From the NCBI RefSeq assembly GCF_014647875.1, contig NZ_BMQA01000001.1, positions 186,001-250,000 on the forward strand: 64,000 nucleotides of DNA. The letters are read 5' to 3'. The notes under the pieces are model-generated. The model had not been told where the DNA came from and did not search any database. It saw only the letters and a list, made by a program, of their open reading frames with translations. Every line of letters begins with the position of its first letter. Position 1 is the stretch's first letter. The DNA is from Streptomyces brasiliensis. Lineage in GTDB: Bacteria > Actinomycetota > Actinomycetes > Streptomycetales > Streptomycetaceae. A program made the translations under genes and the position numbers. This document shows, piece by piece, positions 35,430-45,068 of this stretch.

Positions 35430-36344
35430 CTACGGGAGTACCGCCGTCGCCGTTCGAGCGGAGTCGCGCAGGCGGGTCGCGTCCTCGCTCGGCGGTGCGC
35501 CGAACTGGCGGCGGTATTCACGGCTGAACTGGGACGGGCTGTCGTAGCCGACCCGATGGCCCACCCCCGTCACGTCATTGGGGTGCGTGGCGAGCAGCAG
35601 CCGGGCCTCCTGCAGACGGATCTGCTTCTGGAACTGGATGGGGCTCATCGCCGTCACCGCCTGGAAGTTGCGGTAGAACGCGGACACGCTCATGCCGGAG
35701 AGCCGCGCCACGTCCTCGACCTTGAACGCCTGCGCGTAGTGCTCGCGGATCCAGCGCACCGCCCGGGCGACATGGCTGAGGCTGCTGTCGGCCAGACCGA
35801 GCTGGCGCACGATGCCGCCCTGCTCGCTCCTGATCAGCCGCCACAGGATCTCGCGCTTGACGAGTGGGGCGAGCACCGCCCGGTCGCGCGGCTCGTCCAG
35901 CAGGTGCAGCAGCCGGATCACCGCGTCCAGCAGGGCCTCGGGTGCGTCGCTGACGGCGATGCCGGGCAACGCGCTGCCGCCGGCGTGCGGCACGTCCCCG
36001 GGTCCGGCCTGGAGCAGCACCTCGGCCACGGCGGACGGTTCGAGCGTGAGCCCGAACCCCAGCGCGGGGTGTTCCGGAGTCGCGCCGACGAAGTGACCGG
36101 TGACCGGCAGGTCGACCGACGCCACGAGGTACTGCCCGGCGTGGTACTCGTACACCCGGTCCCCCAGCGCGAGGTGTTTCGCCCCCTGCGCGATGACCGC
36201 CAGGACGGTGCCGGACATCGACGGCGACGGCGGGTCGGACCGGTCGACCTTCGAGATGAGCACACCGTCGATCGCGGTGGTCCAGTCGGGCCGTACGTGC
36301 CGGGCGAGCAGGGCGCGGAGTTCGTCGAGGCGGTCGCTGCTCAT
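35430..36344 (-). CDS. AraC-family transcriptional regulator
   Basis: A 304-residue regulator. The N-terminal cupin-like AraC_N domain (about residues 20-180, with SMSGTVLAVIAQGAKHLALG) senses a ligand. The C-terminal double HTH (about 200-295) has VARLSGMSVSAFYRNFQAVT and VGHRVGYDSPSQFSREYRRQ. It converges on the flavin monooxygenase. Upstream lies decayed sequence, so a regulatory target may have been lost. No operator was recognised. Confidence 0.9.
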   Translation of the reverse strand: MSSDRLDELRALLARHVRPDWTTAIDGVLISKVDRSDPPSPSMSGTVLAVIAQGAKHLALGDRVYEYHAGQYLVASVDLPVTGHFVGATPEHPALGFGLTLEPSAVAEVLLQAGPGDVPHAGGSALPGIAVSDAPEALLDAVIRLLHLLDEPRDRAVLAPLVKREILWRLIRSEQGGIVRQLGLADSSLSHVARAVRWIREHYAQAFKVEDVARLSGMSVSAFYRNFQAVTAMSPIQFQKQIRLQEARLLLATHPNDVTGVGHRVGYDSPSQFSREYRRQFGAPPSEDATRLRDSARTATAVLP

Positions 36345-36489
36345 GCGCCGATTGCATCACAGGGGCGCCCCATGACTCCCGCACTCGGGAGGATCGTGCA
36401 AGGTCCCGCTCTCATAGTTCTACTGTTTCAGCAGGTCAGACGACTTCAGTGGAATCACCGAATTCCAGACACCGTGGGCGACCCGGCGC

Positions 36490-36696
36490 GAGCGAGCACT
36501 GCCTCGTGTATCTCGTCTGCCGGTCCACCGCCGACCCCGACGTCGTCCATGTCACCGAGGGATGGACCAGTGAGGAGGACCACCACCGGCTCTTCTCCGG
36601 CGAGGCGGCGCAGGCGATCGTGGCGCGGTTCGACGGGCTCCTCGCCAAGGACGCCGAGTGCACCGACTACGTGCCCGTGCGGGGCAAGGCCGCCCC
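36490..36696 (+). pseudogene. Antibiotic-biosynthesis-type (ABM) monooxygenase, C-terminal fragment
   Basis: About 69 residues match the second half of a small dimeric ABM/quinol monooxygenase: CLVYLVCRSTADPDVVHVTE, GWTSEEDHHRLFSGEAAQAI and CTDYVPVRGKAAP. The N-terminal strand and helix with the usual start are missing. After VRGKAAP the frame runs on into unrelated sequence. It directly abuts the alpha/beta hydrolase remnant, suggesting a deletion joined the two. Confidence 0.62.
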
Positions 36697-36721
36697 CTTG
36701 GAGGAGCTGGGCGCCGAGGCC

Positions 36722-37212
36722 CGGCCGGATCCCCGGCGACGGGGCCGCGCTGATGACCCGCGACCGCGGCGCTCCCACCCCGGCCTCCCAGGTGCTGATC
36801 TTGCCCCACGCTGGACGACCGCAGCATCACCACGTCGAGCCGCCGGTACTCCGGCGGTCCCGGTGTCCGGACCGGTGAGATGAACGCGTTCGGCCGGCGG
36901 TCCGTACCCGGCGACACGGCCGGCGAGGACGTGCCGGTCCATGTCTCACCGGCGCTGGCCGACGACCTCTCGGGCCTGCCCGCCGCCTATGGCGACGCCG
37001 GCACGGCCGGGGTCTTCCGTGACGAGAGCGTCGACTACGCGAGCCGGATCCGGGCGGCCGGCGGCCAGGCCGAACTCCACGCCTGGGCGGGCGGCTTCCA
37101 CGGGTTCGACGCGCTCTTCCCGCAGGCACGGGTCTCCGCGGCGGCACGCCGGGCCGGCACCGACTGGCTCGGCCGTGTCCTGAGCCCGGCGGCCGACGTG
37201 CGGGAGCTCTGA
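36722..37212 (+). pseudogene. HSL-type alpha/beta hydrolase, truncated and frameshifted
   Basis: The remnant begins inside the fold (GAALMTRDRGAPTPASQVLI), shifts frame near 36803, and continues LDDRSITTSSRRYSGGPGVR to the intact C-terminus. That part has LSGLPAAYGDAGTAGVFRDE with the acidic residue and WAGGFHGFD with the catalytic His. The N-terminal lid, HGGG oxyanion motif and nucleophile elbow (GDSAGG) are absent. The shift fits one extra C in TTGCCCC. An ATG at 36880 could start a 110-residue frame but would lack a catalytic serine. Confidence 0.68.
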
Positions 37213-37239
37213 CCGAGCCGCGGGGCGCGGGGTGTCGGC

Positions 37240-38142
37240 TCAGCGGGCGGCCGCGTTGGTGACGGCCGCCCGGGCCGCGCGTTCCACCAGGGAGACGCCG
37301 TCCTTCATCGTCGGGCTGCCGTCCGTGAGGACCGCCACGAGGTAGTGATGTCCGCCCGCCGTGATCCGTCCGACGCTGTTGACGTCCCACAGGCCGGTCG
37401 TGTTGCGCTGCAGCCAGCCGTTCTTCAGGGCCCACCCGGAGCCGGCGGCGGCCGAGACTCCCCACGACTGCTCCCCGGCGATACGGGACATGAGCGTGCG
37501 GATGTACGTGCGGGACGCCTCGTTCAGGACGGTGGAGCCCGTGGGTGAGGCCGCCGAGCCGGTACCGAAAACCGCGCGCAGGAGCCGTATCTGGTCGCCC
37601 GCCGTCGTCCGCGTGAGTCCCCACTTGCCGCCGGGGCCGCCCTTGGTCGAGGTGAGCCCCAGCCGCTTGTTGGCCGCCTCCAGGCCGGGCGCGAGGCCGA
37701 TGCGCCGCCACAGGGCGTTGGCCGCGTCGTTGTCGCTGTGCTCGATCATGACCTCGGCCTGGGCCCGTTCCTTCGCGGTGAGGCCGTGGCCGGCGTCCTG
37801 CGCCTGGAGCAGGGCCGTGGCGAGGATGTCGACCTTGACGATGCTCGCCGTGTCGAAGAGGACGTCGTCGCCGTACACCGCCGGCCGGGCGCTCGCTGTG
37901 TCGAGGTCGAGCACGGCGGCCGTGACCCGGGCCTTGCCCTGGGGGTGCGCCCGCGCGAGGAAGTCCACGGTGGCCGCGTCGGGCCGCGCGGAGGCGGCGG
38001 CCGCCGGATCGAACGCGCCGGCGGAGAGGATCAGCGCCGCCGAGGCCGCGAGCACGCCCGCGCAGGCCACGGCGCGCCCGACCCTGGAGGGGCGGTGCGC
38101 GACGTACGGCGGATACGGCAGAAGGGAGCGTCGGTACGGCAT
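37240..38142 (-). CDS. Secreted class A beta-lactamase-like serine hydrolase
   Basis: A 300-residue exported protein with a signal peptide at about residues 20-50. It has the SxxK motif in TASIVKVDILA and the SDN motif in HSDNDAANAL. At the KTG position it has KNGW, and no clear omega-loop Glu is seen. These differences argue against efficient beta-lactam hydrolysis. Streptomycetes have many such proteins, thought to act on peptidoglycan peptides or to be silent relatives. It appears monocistronic and diverges from the formaldehyde dehydrogenase-type gene. Confidence 0.82.
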   Translation of the reverse strand: MPYRRSLLPYPPYVAHRPSRVGRAVACAGVLAASAALILSAGAFDPAAAASARPDAATVDFLARAHPQGKARVTAAVLDLDTASARPAVYGDDVLFDTASIVKVDILATALLQAQDAGHGLTAKERAQAEVMIEHSDNDAANALWRRIGLAPGLEAANKRLGLTSTKGGPGGKWGLTRTTAGDQIRLLRAVFGTGSAASPTGSTVLNEASRTYIRTLMSRIAGEQSWGVSAAAGSGWALKNGWLQRNTTGLWDVNSVGRITAGGHHYLVAVLTDGSPTMKDGVSLVERAARAAVTNAAAR

Positions 38143-38446
38143 GGTGCGGGCCTCGGCAGTTCGCGTGGGTGGGGCACAGACGTAGCGAACCTAGGTCAAA
38201 ACACCCGCATCACGACGTGACGCCCGCCACGACAGGCACCGTTTGGGGCGGATTGTGGTGAGAGCCACAGATCGTCGCGGGGGTTGCGGCTCCCGCCGCG
38301 CGGGCGTTCCCTGGAAGTACCAGTGGTGAAGCATGAGCGCCTGGGGCTACGACACGGGCCGGCGGGCTGCGTCTCAATGCGCGTGCTCCCGGTCACGCTT
38401 CCGTGGTTTTCGTCGCCGTACGGCGTTCGACGCGGAGGTGATCCAG

Positions 38447-39598
38447 GTGAAGGCAGTCGTCTACGAGAAGCCCTTCAGCGTGACGGTGAGGGATGTCGAG
38501 GATCCGCAGATCCAGCACCCGAACGACGTGCTGGTACGGGTGACGTCGACCGCGATCTGCGGCTCCGACCTCCACATGTACGAGGGACGCACGGCGGCCG
38601 AGGCGGGCATCGTCTTCGGGCACGAGAACCTCGGCATAATCGAGCAGATCGGCTCCGGTGTGACCTCCTTGTCCGAAGGCGACCGCGTCGTCATGCCGTT
38701 CAACGTCGCGTGCGGGTTCTGCAAGAACTGTCTCGCCGGGAAGACGGGCTTCTGTCTGACGGTCAATCCGGGCTTCGCGGGCGGGGCGTACGGCTATGTG
38801 GCGATGGGCCCGTACAAGGGCGGCCAGGCGGAGTTGCTGCGCGTGCCGTTCGCCGACTTCAACTGCCTGAAGCTGCCGCCGGGCAACGAGTTCGAGACCG
38901 ACTTCGTGTTGCTCGCGGACATCTTCCCGACCGGCTACCACGGCTGCGAACTCGCGCAGGTGTCGCCGGGCGAGAGCGTCGCCGTGTTCGGCGCGGGCCC
39001 GGTCGGCCTGATGGCGGCCTACTCGGCGTTGCTGCGTGGCGCGTCCAAGGTGTTCTCCGTGGACCGAGTGCCCGAGCGGCTCGCGAAGGCGGAGGGGATA
39101 GGGGCGATCCCCATCGACTTCACCAAGGGTGACCCGACCGAGCAGATCAAGGAGATGACCGGCGGCGAGGGCACCGACAAGGGCGTCGACGCGGTCGGGT
39201 ACCAGGCGCAGGCGCACGACGCCAGCCACGAGGAACCCGCCGTCGTCCTCAACACGCTCGTCCAGACGGTCCGGGCGACGGGCAGGCTGGGCGTGCCGGG
39301 TCTGTACGTCCCGTCCGACCCGGGCGGACCCGACGAGGCCGCCAAGCACGGCCAACTGCTGGTCTCCATCGGCAAGATGTTCGAAAAGGGCCAGCAGATG
39401 GGCACCGGCCAGACCAACGTCAAGGCGTACAATCGCCAGCTGCGCGACATGATCATCGCCGGGCGGGCCAAGCCCAGTTTCGTGGTCTCCCACGAACTCC
39501 CGCTGGACGCCGCCCCGCAGGCGTACGAGAAGTTCGATCAGCGCATCGAGGGCTACACCAAGGTCGTCCTGCACCCCGGTCACGCGCTCGCGGCGTGA
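38447..39598 (+). CDS. fdhA: Zinc alcohol dehydrogenase, glutathione-independent formaldehyde dehydrogenase type
   Basis: A 383-residue medium-chain dehydrogenase. The catalytic zinc ligands are in ICGSDLHMYEG and GHENLG. The structural zinc is bound by CGFCKNCLAGKTGFC. The NAD loop is AVFGAGPVGLMAAYSALL. The long insertion around PAVVLNTLVQTVRATGRLGV is shared with Pseudomonas glutathione-independent formaldehyde dehydrogenase. The GTG at 38447 has GGAGG 10 bp upstream; a longer ATG-initiated frame from 38333 was rejected for lack of similarity. It probably detoxifies formaldehyde or other short aldehydes. Confidence 0.87.
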   Translation: MKAVVYEKPFSVTVRDVEDPQIQHPNDVLVRVTSTAICGSDLHMYEGRTAAEAGIVFGHENLGIIEQIGSGVTSLSEGDRVVMPFNVACGFCKNCLAGKTGFCLTVNPGFAGGAYGYVAMGPYKGGQAELLRVPFADFNCLKLPPGNEFETDFVLLADIFPTGYHGCELAQVSPGESVAVFGAGPVGLMAAYSALLRGASKVFSVDRVPERLAKAEGIGAIPIDFTKGDPTEQIKEMTGGEGTDKGVDAVGYQAQAHDASHEEPAVVLNTLVQTVRATGRLGVPGLYVPSDPGGPDEAAKHGQLLVSIGKMFEKGQQMGTGQTNVKAYNRQLRDMIIAGRAKPSFVVSHELPLDAAPQAYEKFDQRIEGYTKVVLHPGHALAA

Positions 39599-39714
39599 AC
39601 GGCGAGAGGTGAGAGAGACGGACCCCTGAAGTCCGACAGATCGATACATATCGGGGCATACGGCACGTAAGGCGCGGTCGCGTGCCCCGATCGCGCGCCG
39701 TGGCCGCCACGCTG

Positions 39715-39850
39715 CGATGTCGCGTGATGGCGCTGATGGTTCCGGGCGACGCGTACGCGGTTGTCGCACGCCGGGGAGCACCGTTCGCGGCGCGCGCGGG
39801 CCTTGATGAAGAAGAGCAGGCGGTTCGGCGCCAGGCAGGAGCGCAGCCGA
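39715..39850 (-). pseudogene. CGNR zinc-finger regulator, C-terminal remnant
   Basis: In the 420-bp gap after the dehydrogenase, one minus-strand frame contains NRLLFFIKARARRERCSPAC followed by DNRVRVARNHQRHH. This resembles the C-terminal zinc finger of CGNR proteins (RRWCSxxxCGNRxKVxxYxxRH), with the CGNR signature mutated to CDNR. No upstream ABATE domain or start codon is visible. The rest of 39600-40017 shows nothing recognisable. Confidence 0.45.
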
Positions 39851-40017
39851 TCACGGTCGGGCCGGTGAAGAGTTCGACACCCTGGCGCGCGATGGGCCGC
39901 ACGGCGAGGCCGGCGAGCGTCCCCGGTCGGGGACGTGCCCGGCAGCAGCGCCGGCACGGTACGGCCCGGCCGGCGACGCGGTCGCGGGGGGCGGCACCGT
40001 CGTCCCGGTCCGCGGCG

Positions 40018-41079
40018 CTACTCGTCGCTCGGCGCGGGCGGCAGTGCGAGATGAGCGAGGTCGCCCGGTGGCGGAGACTTCACAGGCCACAGCGGGGCCG
40101 GCGAACCGTCGGCGACGGCGGCCGGGGCGTCGGTGAGGTTCATGCGTTCGCGCAGGCGGCCGTAGAAGTCGGTCGGTCCCAGCCGGACCGCCCGAAGGCG
40201 GCGCGGTGCCGCGTACACGCCGATCCAGTCCCCCGGGTTGAGCACACCGCGCAGTTGCCCGTCGATACTGACCGCGGCCTGGCCCGAACGCTCGAGGACG
40301 CGCAGCGCGATGGGTTCGTCGGGGGCGGCCACGACGGACCGGTTGAACGCCATGTGCGGGGCGACCGGCGTGAAGATCAGGGCCTCCGCCCGGGGCGAGA
40401 CCACGGGACCGCCGGCGGCGAAGCTGTACGCGGTCGAACCGGTCGGCGTGGCCACGAGCAGCGCGTCGGCGGAGTACGACGCGAGCAGCCGGCCCGCGAG
40501 ATACACGCCGACCGACACCTGGCGGTCCCTCGACAGCTTCTCCAGGACGACGTCGTTGAGCGCGGTGACGTTCAGGGCGACGCCCCACTCGTCACCGGTC
40601 TCGCACTCGACGCGTACCCGTGGCGGCGGCAGCAGGGGACCGCGGCCGTAGCGCAGCAGTTCCTCCATGCCCGAGGGCACCTTGAGCTGGCACGAGGCGC
40701 GCATCGTGAGCAGCATGCGGCTCTCGACGGTCAGCTCCCCCTCGCGTACGGCGTCCAGCGCGGCGCACACGGCGCGCGCCGGAACCTCGGTCAGGAAGCC
40801 GACGCGCCCGAGATCGACCCCGAGGACCAGCGCGTCGTGCTCGGCGGCGAGCCGCGCGCCCCGCAGGAAGGTGCCGTCGCCGCCCAGCGTCACGATGAGG
40901 TCGGGGTCGCCCGCGGCCTCGACCTCCTCCTCGGCGCTGTGGCGCCCCCGCTCCTGCCACACGTCGATGTCCGAGCAGTCGACGTCGTTGTCGGCGCACC
41001 ACGCGCGCACCGCCCGCGCGGCGTCCGCGGCCTCCGTGCGTCCGCCGTGCACGACCATGCCGATACGGCTCACCGTCAC
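40018..41079 (-). CDS. nadK: NAD kinase paralogue
   Basis: A 353-residue NAD+/NADH kinase making NADP(H). It has the phosphate-binding GGDGTFLRG at about residue 65, VGFLTEVPARA, LNDVVLEK, PTGSTAYSFAAGGPVVSP and the C-terminal SIDGQLRG. A C-terminal ~50-residue Pro/Ala-rich extension is unusual. The GTG at 41079 has GGAGG 6 bp upstream; longer frames lack support. Streptomycetes carry more than one NAD kinase, and this copy has no recN/tlyA neighbours, so it is probably an accessory paralogue. Confidence 0.9.
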   Translation of the reverse strand: MTVSRIGMVVHGGRTEAADAARAVRAWCADNDVDCSDIDVWQERGRHSAEEEVEAAGDPDLIVTLGGDGTFLRGARLAAEHDALVLGVDLGRVGFLTEVPARAVCAALDAVREGELTVESRMLLTMRASCQLKVPSGMEELLRYGRGPLLPPPRVRVECETGDEWGVALNVTALNDVVLEKLSRDRQVSVGVYLAGRLLASYSADALLVATPTGSTAYSFAAGGPVVSPRAEALIFTPVAPHMAFNRSVVAAPDEPIALRVLERSGQAAVSIDGQLRGVLNPGDWIGVYAAPRRLRAVRLGPTDFYGRLRERMNLTDAPAAVADGSPAPLWPVKSPPPGDLAHLALPPAPSDE

Positions 41080-41232
41080 GCCTGCCTCCAAGCCACCTCG
41101 CCCGTACTCACCACCCAGCGTTCCACCACTTCGCACCCCACGCCGCCGGAGAGCAAACCCGGCCCGGCCGACGGTCACGGCGACCGCCGTCCGCCCGGCG
41201 AGCGGGGAGGTGCTCGCCGGGCGGAGGTGGGG

Positions 41233-43845
41233 TCAGGCGCAGCCCGCCGGGGTCGCGCGGGACGCGTCCCTGATCAGGGACTGCTGGGCTTCCTTGAGCC
41301 GCCGTACGTCGGGCTTGACCACCTTGCGGTCGTACGTGATCAGCCCGTTGAGCTCGCCCTCGACGTCCGAGATCTGCGTGTACACCGCGCCGTTGCTCCC
41401 CCTGCAGGCGAGGGCGCGCACCTCGTCGAGCTTGGTGAGGTAGTCGTCGGTGTACGTGGCCGGGTCGACGTCGACGTACGACTGCTGTACCGACCAGGCG
41501 TGTCCGGGCACCGCCAGGCCGAGGCCGCCGTACTCGCCGCTGACCAGGGCCCGCTTCCCGTCCGGCCGCGGGGGCAGCGCGGGGCTCGGGTAGCCGTGCT
41601 CGTCCATGATGTCGCCGGTGCCGCCGTCCGCGCCGAGGTTGAGGCCCGACATGCTGTTGACCAGCCGCGTCGGGTCCCAGGCCGCCGCCTGGTCGGCGAT
41701 GCGGGCCATGTCGTACTGGCCCCAGCCCTCGTTGAACGTGACCCACATGACGATGGACGGGCTGCTGATGTGCTCGTCGATCATCTGCTTCATCTCGCGC
41801 TCGTACTCGGCCCGCGCCGCCGTGCTCGGGTTCACCCCGGCGGTCATCGCCGGCATGTCCTGCCAGACGAGCAGGCCCAGCTTGTCCGCCCAGTAGAACC
41901 AGCGGTCCGGTTCGACCTTGATGTGCTTGCGGACCGCGTTGAAGCCCATCGCCTTGTGCATCGTGAGGTCGTGGGCGAGGGCCTCGTCGCTCGGTGCGGT
42001 GTACAGGCCGTCGGGCCAGAAGCCCTGGTCGAGGGTGGCCATCATGAACACCGGCTTGCCGTTGAGGACGGTGCGCGGGGTGCCGTTCACGTTCTCGACG
42101 GCGATGGAGCGCAGGCCGAAGTAGCTGCCGACCCGGTCGGATCCGACGCTCGCCTTCAGGTCGTACAGGAACGGGTCGTCCGGCGACCACAGGTGCGGCT
42201 TACTGATCTTCAGGGTGAGCGGGGTACCGGTGTGTCCGGTGACGGTGGCGACGCGCTCGTCGCCGTCGTACGCCGTCGCCGTGACCGGGAGTCCGTCGCG
42301 CACGCCCTGCGGCTCGACCGTCAGCGTGCCCGCGCCCGCGTCCGGGGTGAGTTTGAGCGAGTCGACGTGGTCGGCGGCGACCGGTTCCAGCCACACCGTC
42401 TGCCAGATCCCGGAGGTCGGGGTGTACCAGATGCCGCTCGGGTCGAGGCGCTGCTTGCCGATCGGCGGGTTCTCGCCGCTCGCGGCGTCCGTCGGGTCGT
42501 AGACCCCGACGATCAGCTCCTGGGTACGGCCCGGCTTGAGCGCGTCGGTGATGTCGGCACTGAACTTGTCGTAGCCGCCCTGGTGTTCGGTGACCTTCGT
42601 GCCGTTGACGTACACCTCCGCGCGCCAGTCGACGGCCCCGAAGTTCAGCTGGAGCCGCTTGCCCGAGCCGACCTTCCAGCCGGGCGGCACGCTGAAGGTG
42701 CGCCGGTACCACATGCGGTCCTCGTGCCGTTCCAGGCCCGACAGCCGGGACTCGACGGGGTAGGGCACGAGGATCTTCTCGGCGAGATCGCGGCCCACCG
42801 GCGGCTGTTCCCCCGCCTGCGCGGCGGCGAACTGCCAGGTGCCGTTGAGGTTCTGCCAGGCGTCCCGGGTCAACTGGGGCCGCGGGTACTCGCGGTGGGC
42901 GTTGGCCGGGGTGACGTCATCGGCCCACTTGGTGCGCAGTTCGTACGTCGAGTGATTGGCGCCGCTGCTCCAGAACGGCTTGACCACGTTGCCTGCCGTG
43001 TCGGCCAGGCCCCCCGCTCCGTCGTAGCGGACGTCGGCGGTGCCGCGTGCGGTGCCGGTCTTGTTGCCGACGACCGGCTCGTCCAGAGCGACGAGCAGCG
43101 ACCTGGGATCGGCCGGGTCAGGGCGGACCTTGCCGAGCAGCCAGGTGGCGCCGCCGATCACCGCGTTCAGGTGGCCGGCGAGGCCGGCCGCGGGTGCGGC
43201 GAGGGCCTGGGCGAAGTCCAGCTGGAGCGTACGGCCGTCCTTGAGGACCGTGGTGGCGATGGCGCCGTTGTAGTCGTAGCCCTCGGGCAGCAGGAACGCA
43301 GACTGCGGGACGGCGGCCTTGGTGCCGCCGGGCGGTGTCCAGCGCACATGGAGGTTGGAGCCTCCGTAGTGCTCGAAGTACTCGACCTTGATGTCGTAGG
43401 CGGTGCCCGCGGTCAACTCGACGGGCTCACCCACCTGTTCGCGGTCCCAGTCGTCGACCCAGTGGTCGATGACGAGCTTGCCGCCGACCCACAGGCGGAA
43501 GCCGTTGTCGCCGATGATCGAGAAGGTCGTGGGGCCGGTCTTCTCGGGCACGATCCGGCCGGTCCAGCGGACGCTGACGTCGTCCGCCTGCCCGGTCGCG
43601 GAACTCAGCCGGGACTCCAGGTTGTCGAAGTCCAGTCGCGGGTCGAATCCGGTCGCCTTGAGCTCGTGGAAGTCGAAGGCACCGGGTGCGGACTGGGTGT
43701 AGTACTCGCCCTTGAGGCCGTGGATCTCGGGGAGATCCTCCGCGGCAGTGGCGGCAGGTGCGGCGGCCAGTCCCGCGGCACCCAGCACTGCCGCGACCAG
43801 CAGGGCGAGCAGATTCCGGATCTGTCCGAACGATCTGATGCGCAC
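41233..43845 (-). CDS. Secreted PA14-containing GH2 glycosidase
   Basis: An 870-residue exported enzyme with a signal peptide ending near ATAAEDL (residue 36). A PA14 carbohydrate-binding domain follows (about 40-180: LKGEYYTQSAPGAFDF, VRWTGRIVPEKTGPTTFSII). Then come the GH2 sugar-binding, immunoglobulin-like and TIM-barrel domains (about 290-870). The acid/base glutamate is in WVTFNEGWGQYD, with WQDMPAM and GEYGGLGL in the barrel. GH2 covers beta-galactosidase, beta-mannosidase and beta-glucuronidase; the PA14 position resembles beta-glucosidase-type modular enzymes. It diverges from a LacI regulator with an operator between. Confidence 0.87.
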   Translation of the reverse strand: MRIRSFGQIRNLLALLVAAVLGAAGLAAAPAATAAEDLPEIHGLKGEYYTQSAPGAFDFHELKATGFDPRLDFDNLESRLSSATGQADDVSVRWTGRIVPEKTGPTTFSIIGDNGFRLWVGGKLVIDHWVDDWDREQVGEPVELTAGTAYDIKVEYFEHYGGSNLHVRWTPPGGTKAAVPQSAFLLPEGYDYNGAIATTVLKDGRTLQLDFAQALAAPAAGLAGHLNAVIGGATWLLGKVRPDPADPRSLLVALDEPVVGNKTGTARGTADVRYDGAGGLADTAGNVVKPFWSSGANHSTYELRTKWADDVTPANAHREYPRPQLTRDAWQNLNGTWQFAAAQAGEQPPVGRDLAEKILVPYPVESRLSGLERHEDRMWYRRTFSVPPGWKVGSGKRLQLNFGAVDWRAEVYVNGTKVTEHQGGYDKFSADITDALKPGRTQELIVGVYDPTDAASGENPPIGKQRLDPSGIWYTPTSGIWQTVWLEPVAADHVDSLKLTPDAGAGTLTVEPQGVRDGLPVTATAYDGDERVATVTGHTGTPLTLKISKPHLWSPDDPFLYDLKASVGSDRVGSYFGLRSIAVENVNGTPRTVLNGKPVFMMATLDQGFWPDGLYTAPSDEALAHDLTMHKAMGFNAVRKHIKVEPDRWFYWADKLGLLVWQDMPAMTAGVNPSTAARAEYEREMKQMIDEHISSPSIVMWVTFNEGWGQYDMARIADQAAAWDPTRLVNSMSGLNLGADGGTGDIMDEHGYPSPALPPRPDGKRALVSGEYGGLGLAVPGHAWSVQQSYVDVDPATYTDDYLTKLDEVRALACRGSNGAVYTQISDVEGELNGLITYDRKVVKPDVRRLKEAQQSLIRDASRATPAGCA

Positions 43846-43891
43846 GAATCCTCCTTGACTGAGGAAGGGTGGCGGCTCGGTGCTTCAGTCT

Positions 43892-43907
43892 GTACAACGT
43901 TGGAAGC
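43892..43907. promoter_or_regulatory. LacI-family operator upstream of the GH2 glycosidase
   Basis: CAACGTTG (43895-43902) is a perfect CG-centred palindrome in the divergent GH2/lacI region. Read on the minus strand, CTTCCAACGTTGTACA matches the sequence at 45069-45084 at 12 of 16 positions. This supports it as the site of the regulator encoded at 44004. Confidence 0.6.
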
Positions 43908-44003
43908 AGAGGCAGTTGGCATGAGAACACGGCTCCCGGCCGCTGTCCAGTTCCCTGACAGAAGCTCCCGTTCCGGAGCACCCGACGATGCCGAGGAGAT
44001 CCC

Positions 44004-45017
44004 TTGCGGGTCAGCCTGAAGGACGTGGCCGCGCGGGCCGGCGTCTCGATCAAGACCGTTTCCAACGTCGTGAACAACTATCCGCACGTCACCCCGGCGA
44101 TGCGGGCCCGGGTGCAGGCGGCCATCGACGAGCTGGGCTACCGGCCGAACCTCACCGCGCGCCATCTGCGCAAGGGCCGCACGGGCATCATCGCGCTCGC
44201 CGTCCCCGAACTGGGCAACCCCTACTTCGCGGAGCTGGCCGGCGCCGTGATCGACGCAGCCGCCGAGCACGAGTTCACGGTCCTGCTCGACCACACGCGC
44301 GGCGACCACGAGCAGGAGCTCCTGGTCAGCCAGGGCTTCCGGGCCCGGGTGATCGACGGGCTGATCCTCAGCCCGCTGGAGCTGGAGGCCGAGGACCTGC
44401 GCCGCCGGACCGACGACGTGCCGCTGGTGCTGCTCGGCGAGCGCGAGTACGACCTGCCGTTCGACCACATCGCGATCGACAACGTGGCCGCCGCGCGCAC
44501 CGCCGTACGGCATCTGCTGGGCCGTGGCCGGACCCGGATCGCCTATCTCGGCGCCCGTACGGACTCCGCCAACCGGCCCGCCCATCTGCGACTGGACGGC
44601 TGGCGGGCGGAGTTGACGGCGGCCGGGGTGCCCGCCCCGGACGAACTGGTGGTGCCCGTCGGCGGCTGGGACCGGGACGACGGGGCCCGCGCGATGGCCC
44701 AGCTGCTCGACGCGGGGGTGCGGCCGGACGCGGTGTTCGCGTACAACGACCTGATCGCGATCGGTGCCATGCGGGTGCTGCACGAGCGGGGGCTCAGGGT
44801 GCCGTGGGACGTCGCCGTGGTCGGCTTCGACGACATCGCGGAGTGCCGGTTCGGAGCCGTGTCGCTGACGACGATCTCGCCGGACAAGCAGGCGATCGCG
44901 CGCATGGCGGTGGCCTCGCTGCTGCGCAGCCTGTCGGGCCGTCAGGAAATCGGCGGACGTGAACTCACCGCGGAATTCCGGCTGATGGAGCGCGAGAGCA
45001 CCCTCGGACGGCGGTGA
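44004..45017 (+). CDS. LacI-family transcriptional regulator
   Basis: A 337-residue repressor with helix-turn-helix SLKDVAARAGVSIKTVSNVV at residues 3-22, hinge LTARHLRKGRTG and a sugar-binding domain. It ends with the usual DVAVVGFDDIAECRFGAVSL and LTTISPDKQ region. The TTG start has GAGGAG about 9 bp upstream. It diverges from the GH2 glycosidase and is followed by a matching operator and a wrecked sugar permease. It therefore probably once controlled both a glycosidase and an uptake operon. Confidence 0.9.
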   Translation: MRVSLKDVAARAGVSIKTVSNVVNNYPHVTPAMRARVQAAIDELGYRPNLTARHLRKGRTGIIALAVPELGNPYFAELAGAVIDAAAEHEFTVLLDHTRGDHEQELLVSQGFRARVIDGLILSPLELEAEDLRRRTDDVPLVLLGEREYDLPFDHIAIDNVAAARTAVRHLLGRGRTRIAYLGARTDSANRPAHLRLDGWRAELTAAGVPAPDELVVPVGGWDRDDGARAMAQLLDAGVRPDAVFAYNDLIAIGAMRVLHERGLRVPWDVAVVGFDDIAECRFGAVSLTTISPDKQAIARMAVASLLRSLSGRQEIGGRELTAEFRLMERESTLGRR

Positions 45018-45068
45018 ACTCCACGGGGCCCTTCCGGCCGAGATTTCGGACGGAAGGGTTCACGGCCT

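Noticed and set aside
36880..37212. A free-standing 110-residue hydrolase starting at ATG 36880
   Set aside because: The same frame continues upstream with hydrolase sequence, and the oxyanion and nucleophile motifs are missing, so this is the tail of a broken gene.
39682..44019. A 1445-residue open frame on the plus strand, and similar long frames at 1083-3197, 24910-27960 (plus) and 19075-21804, 12292-13746 (minus)
   Set aside because: They lie antisense to clear genes (nadK and GH2, MFS, NRPS, Mo subunit, lpdA). They have no family motifs and arise because high third-position GC removes stops from the opposite strand.
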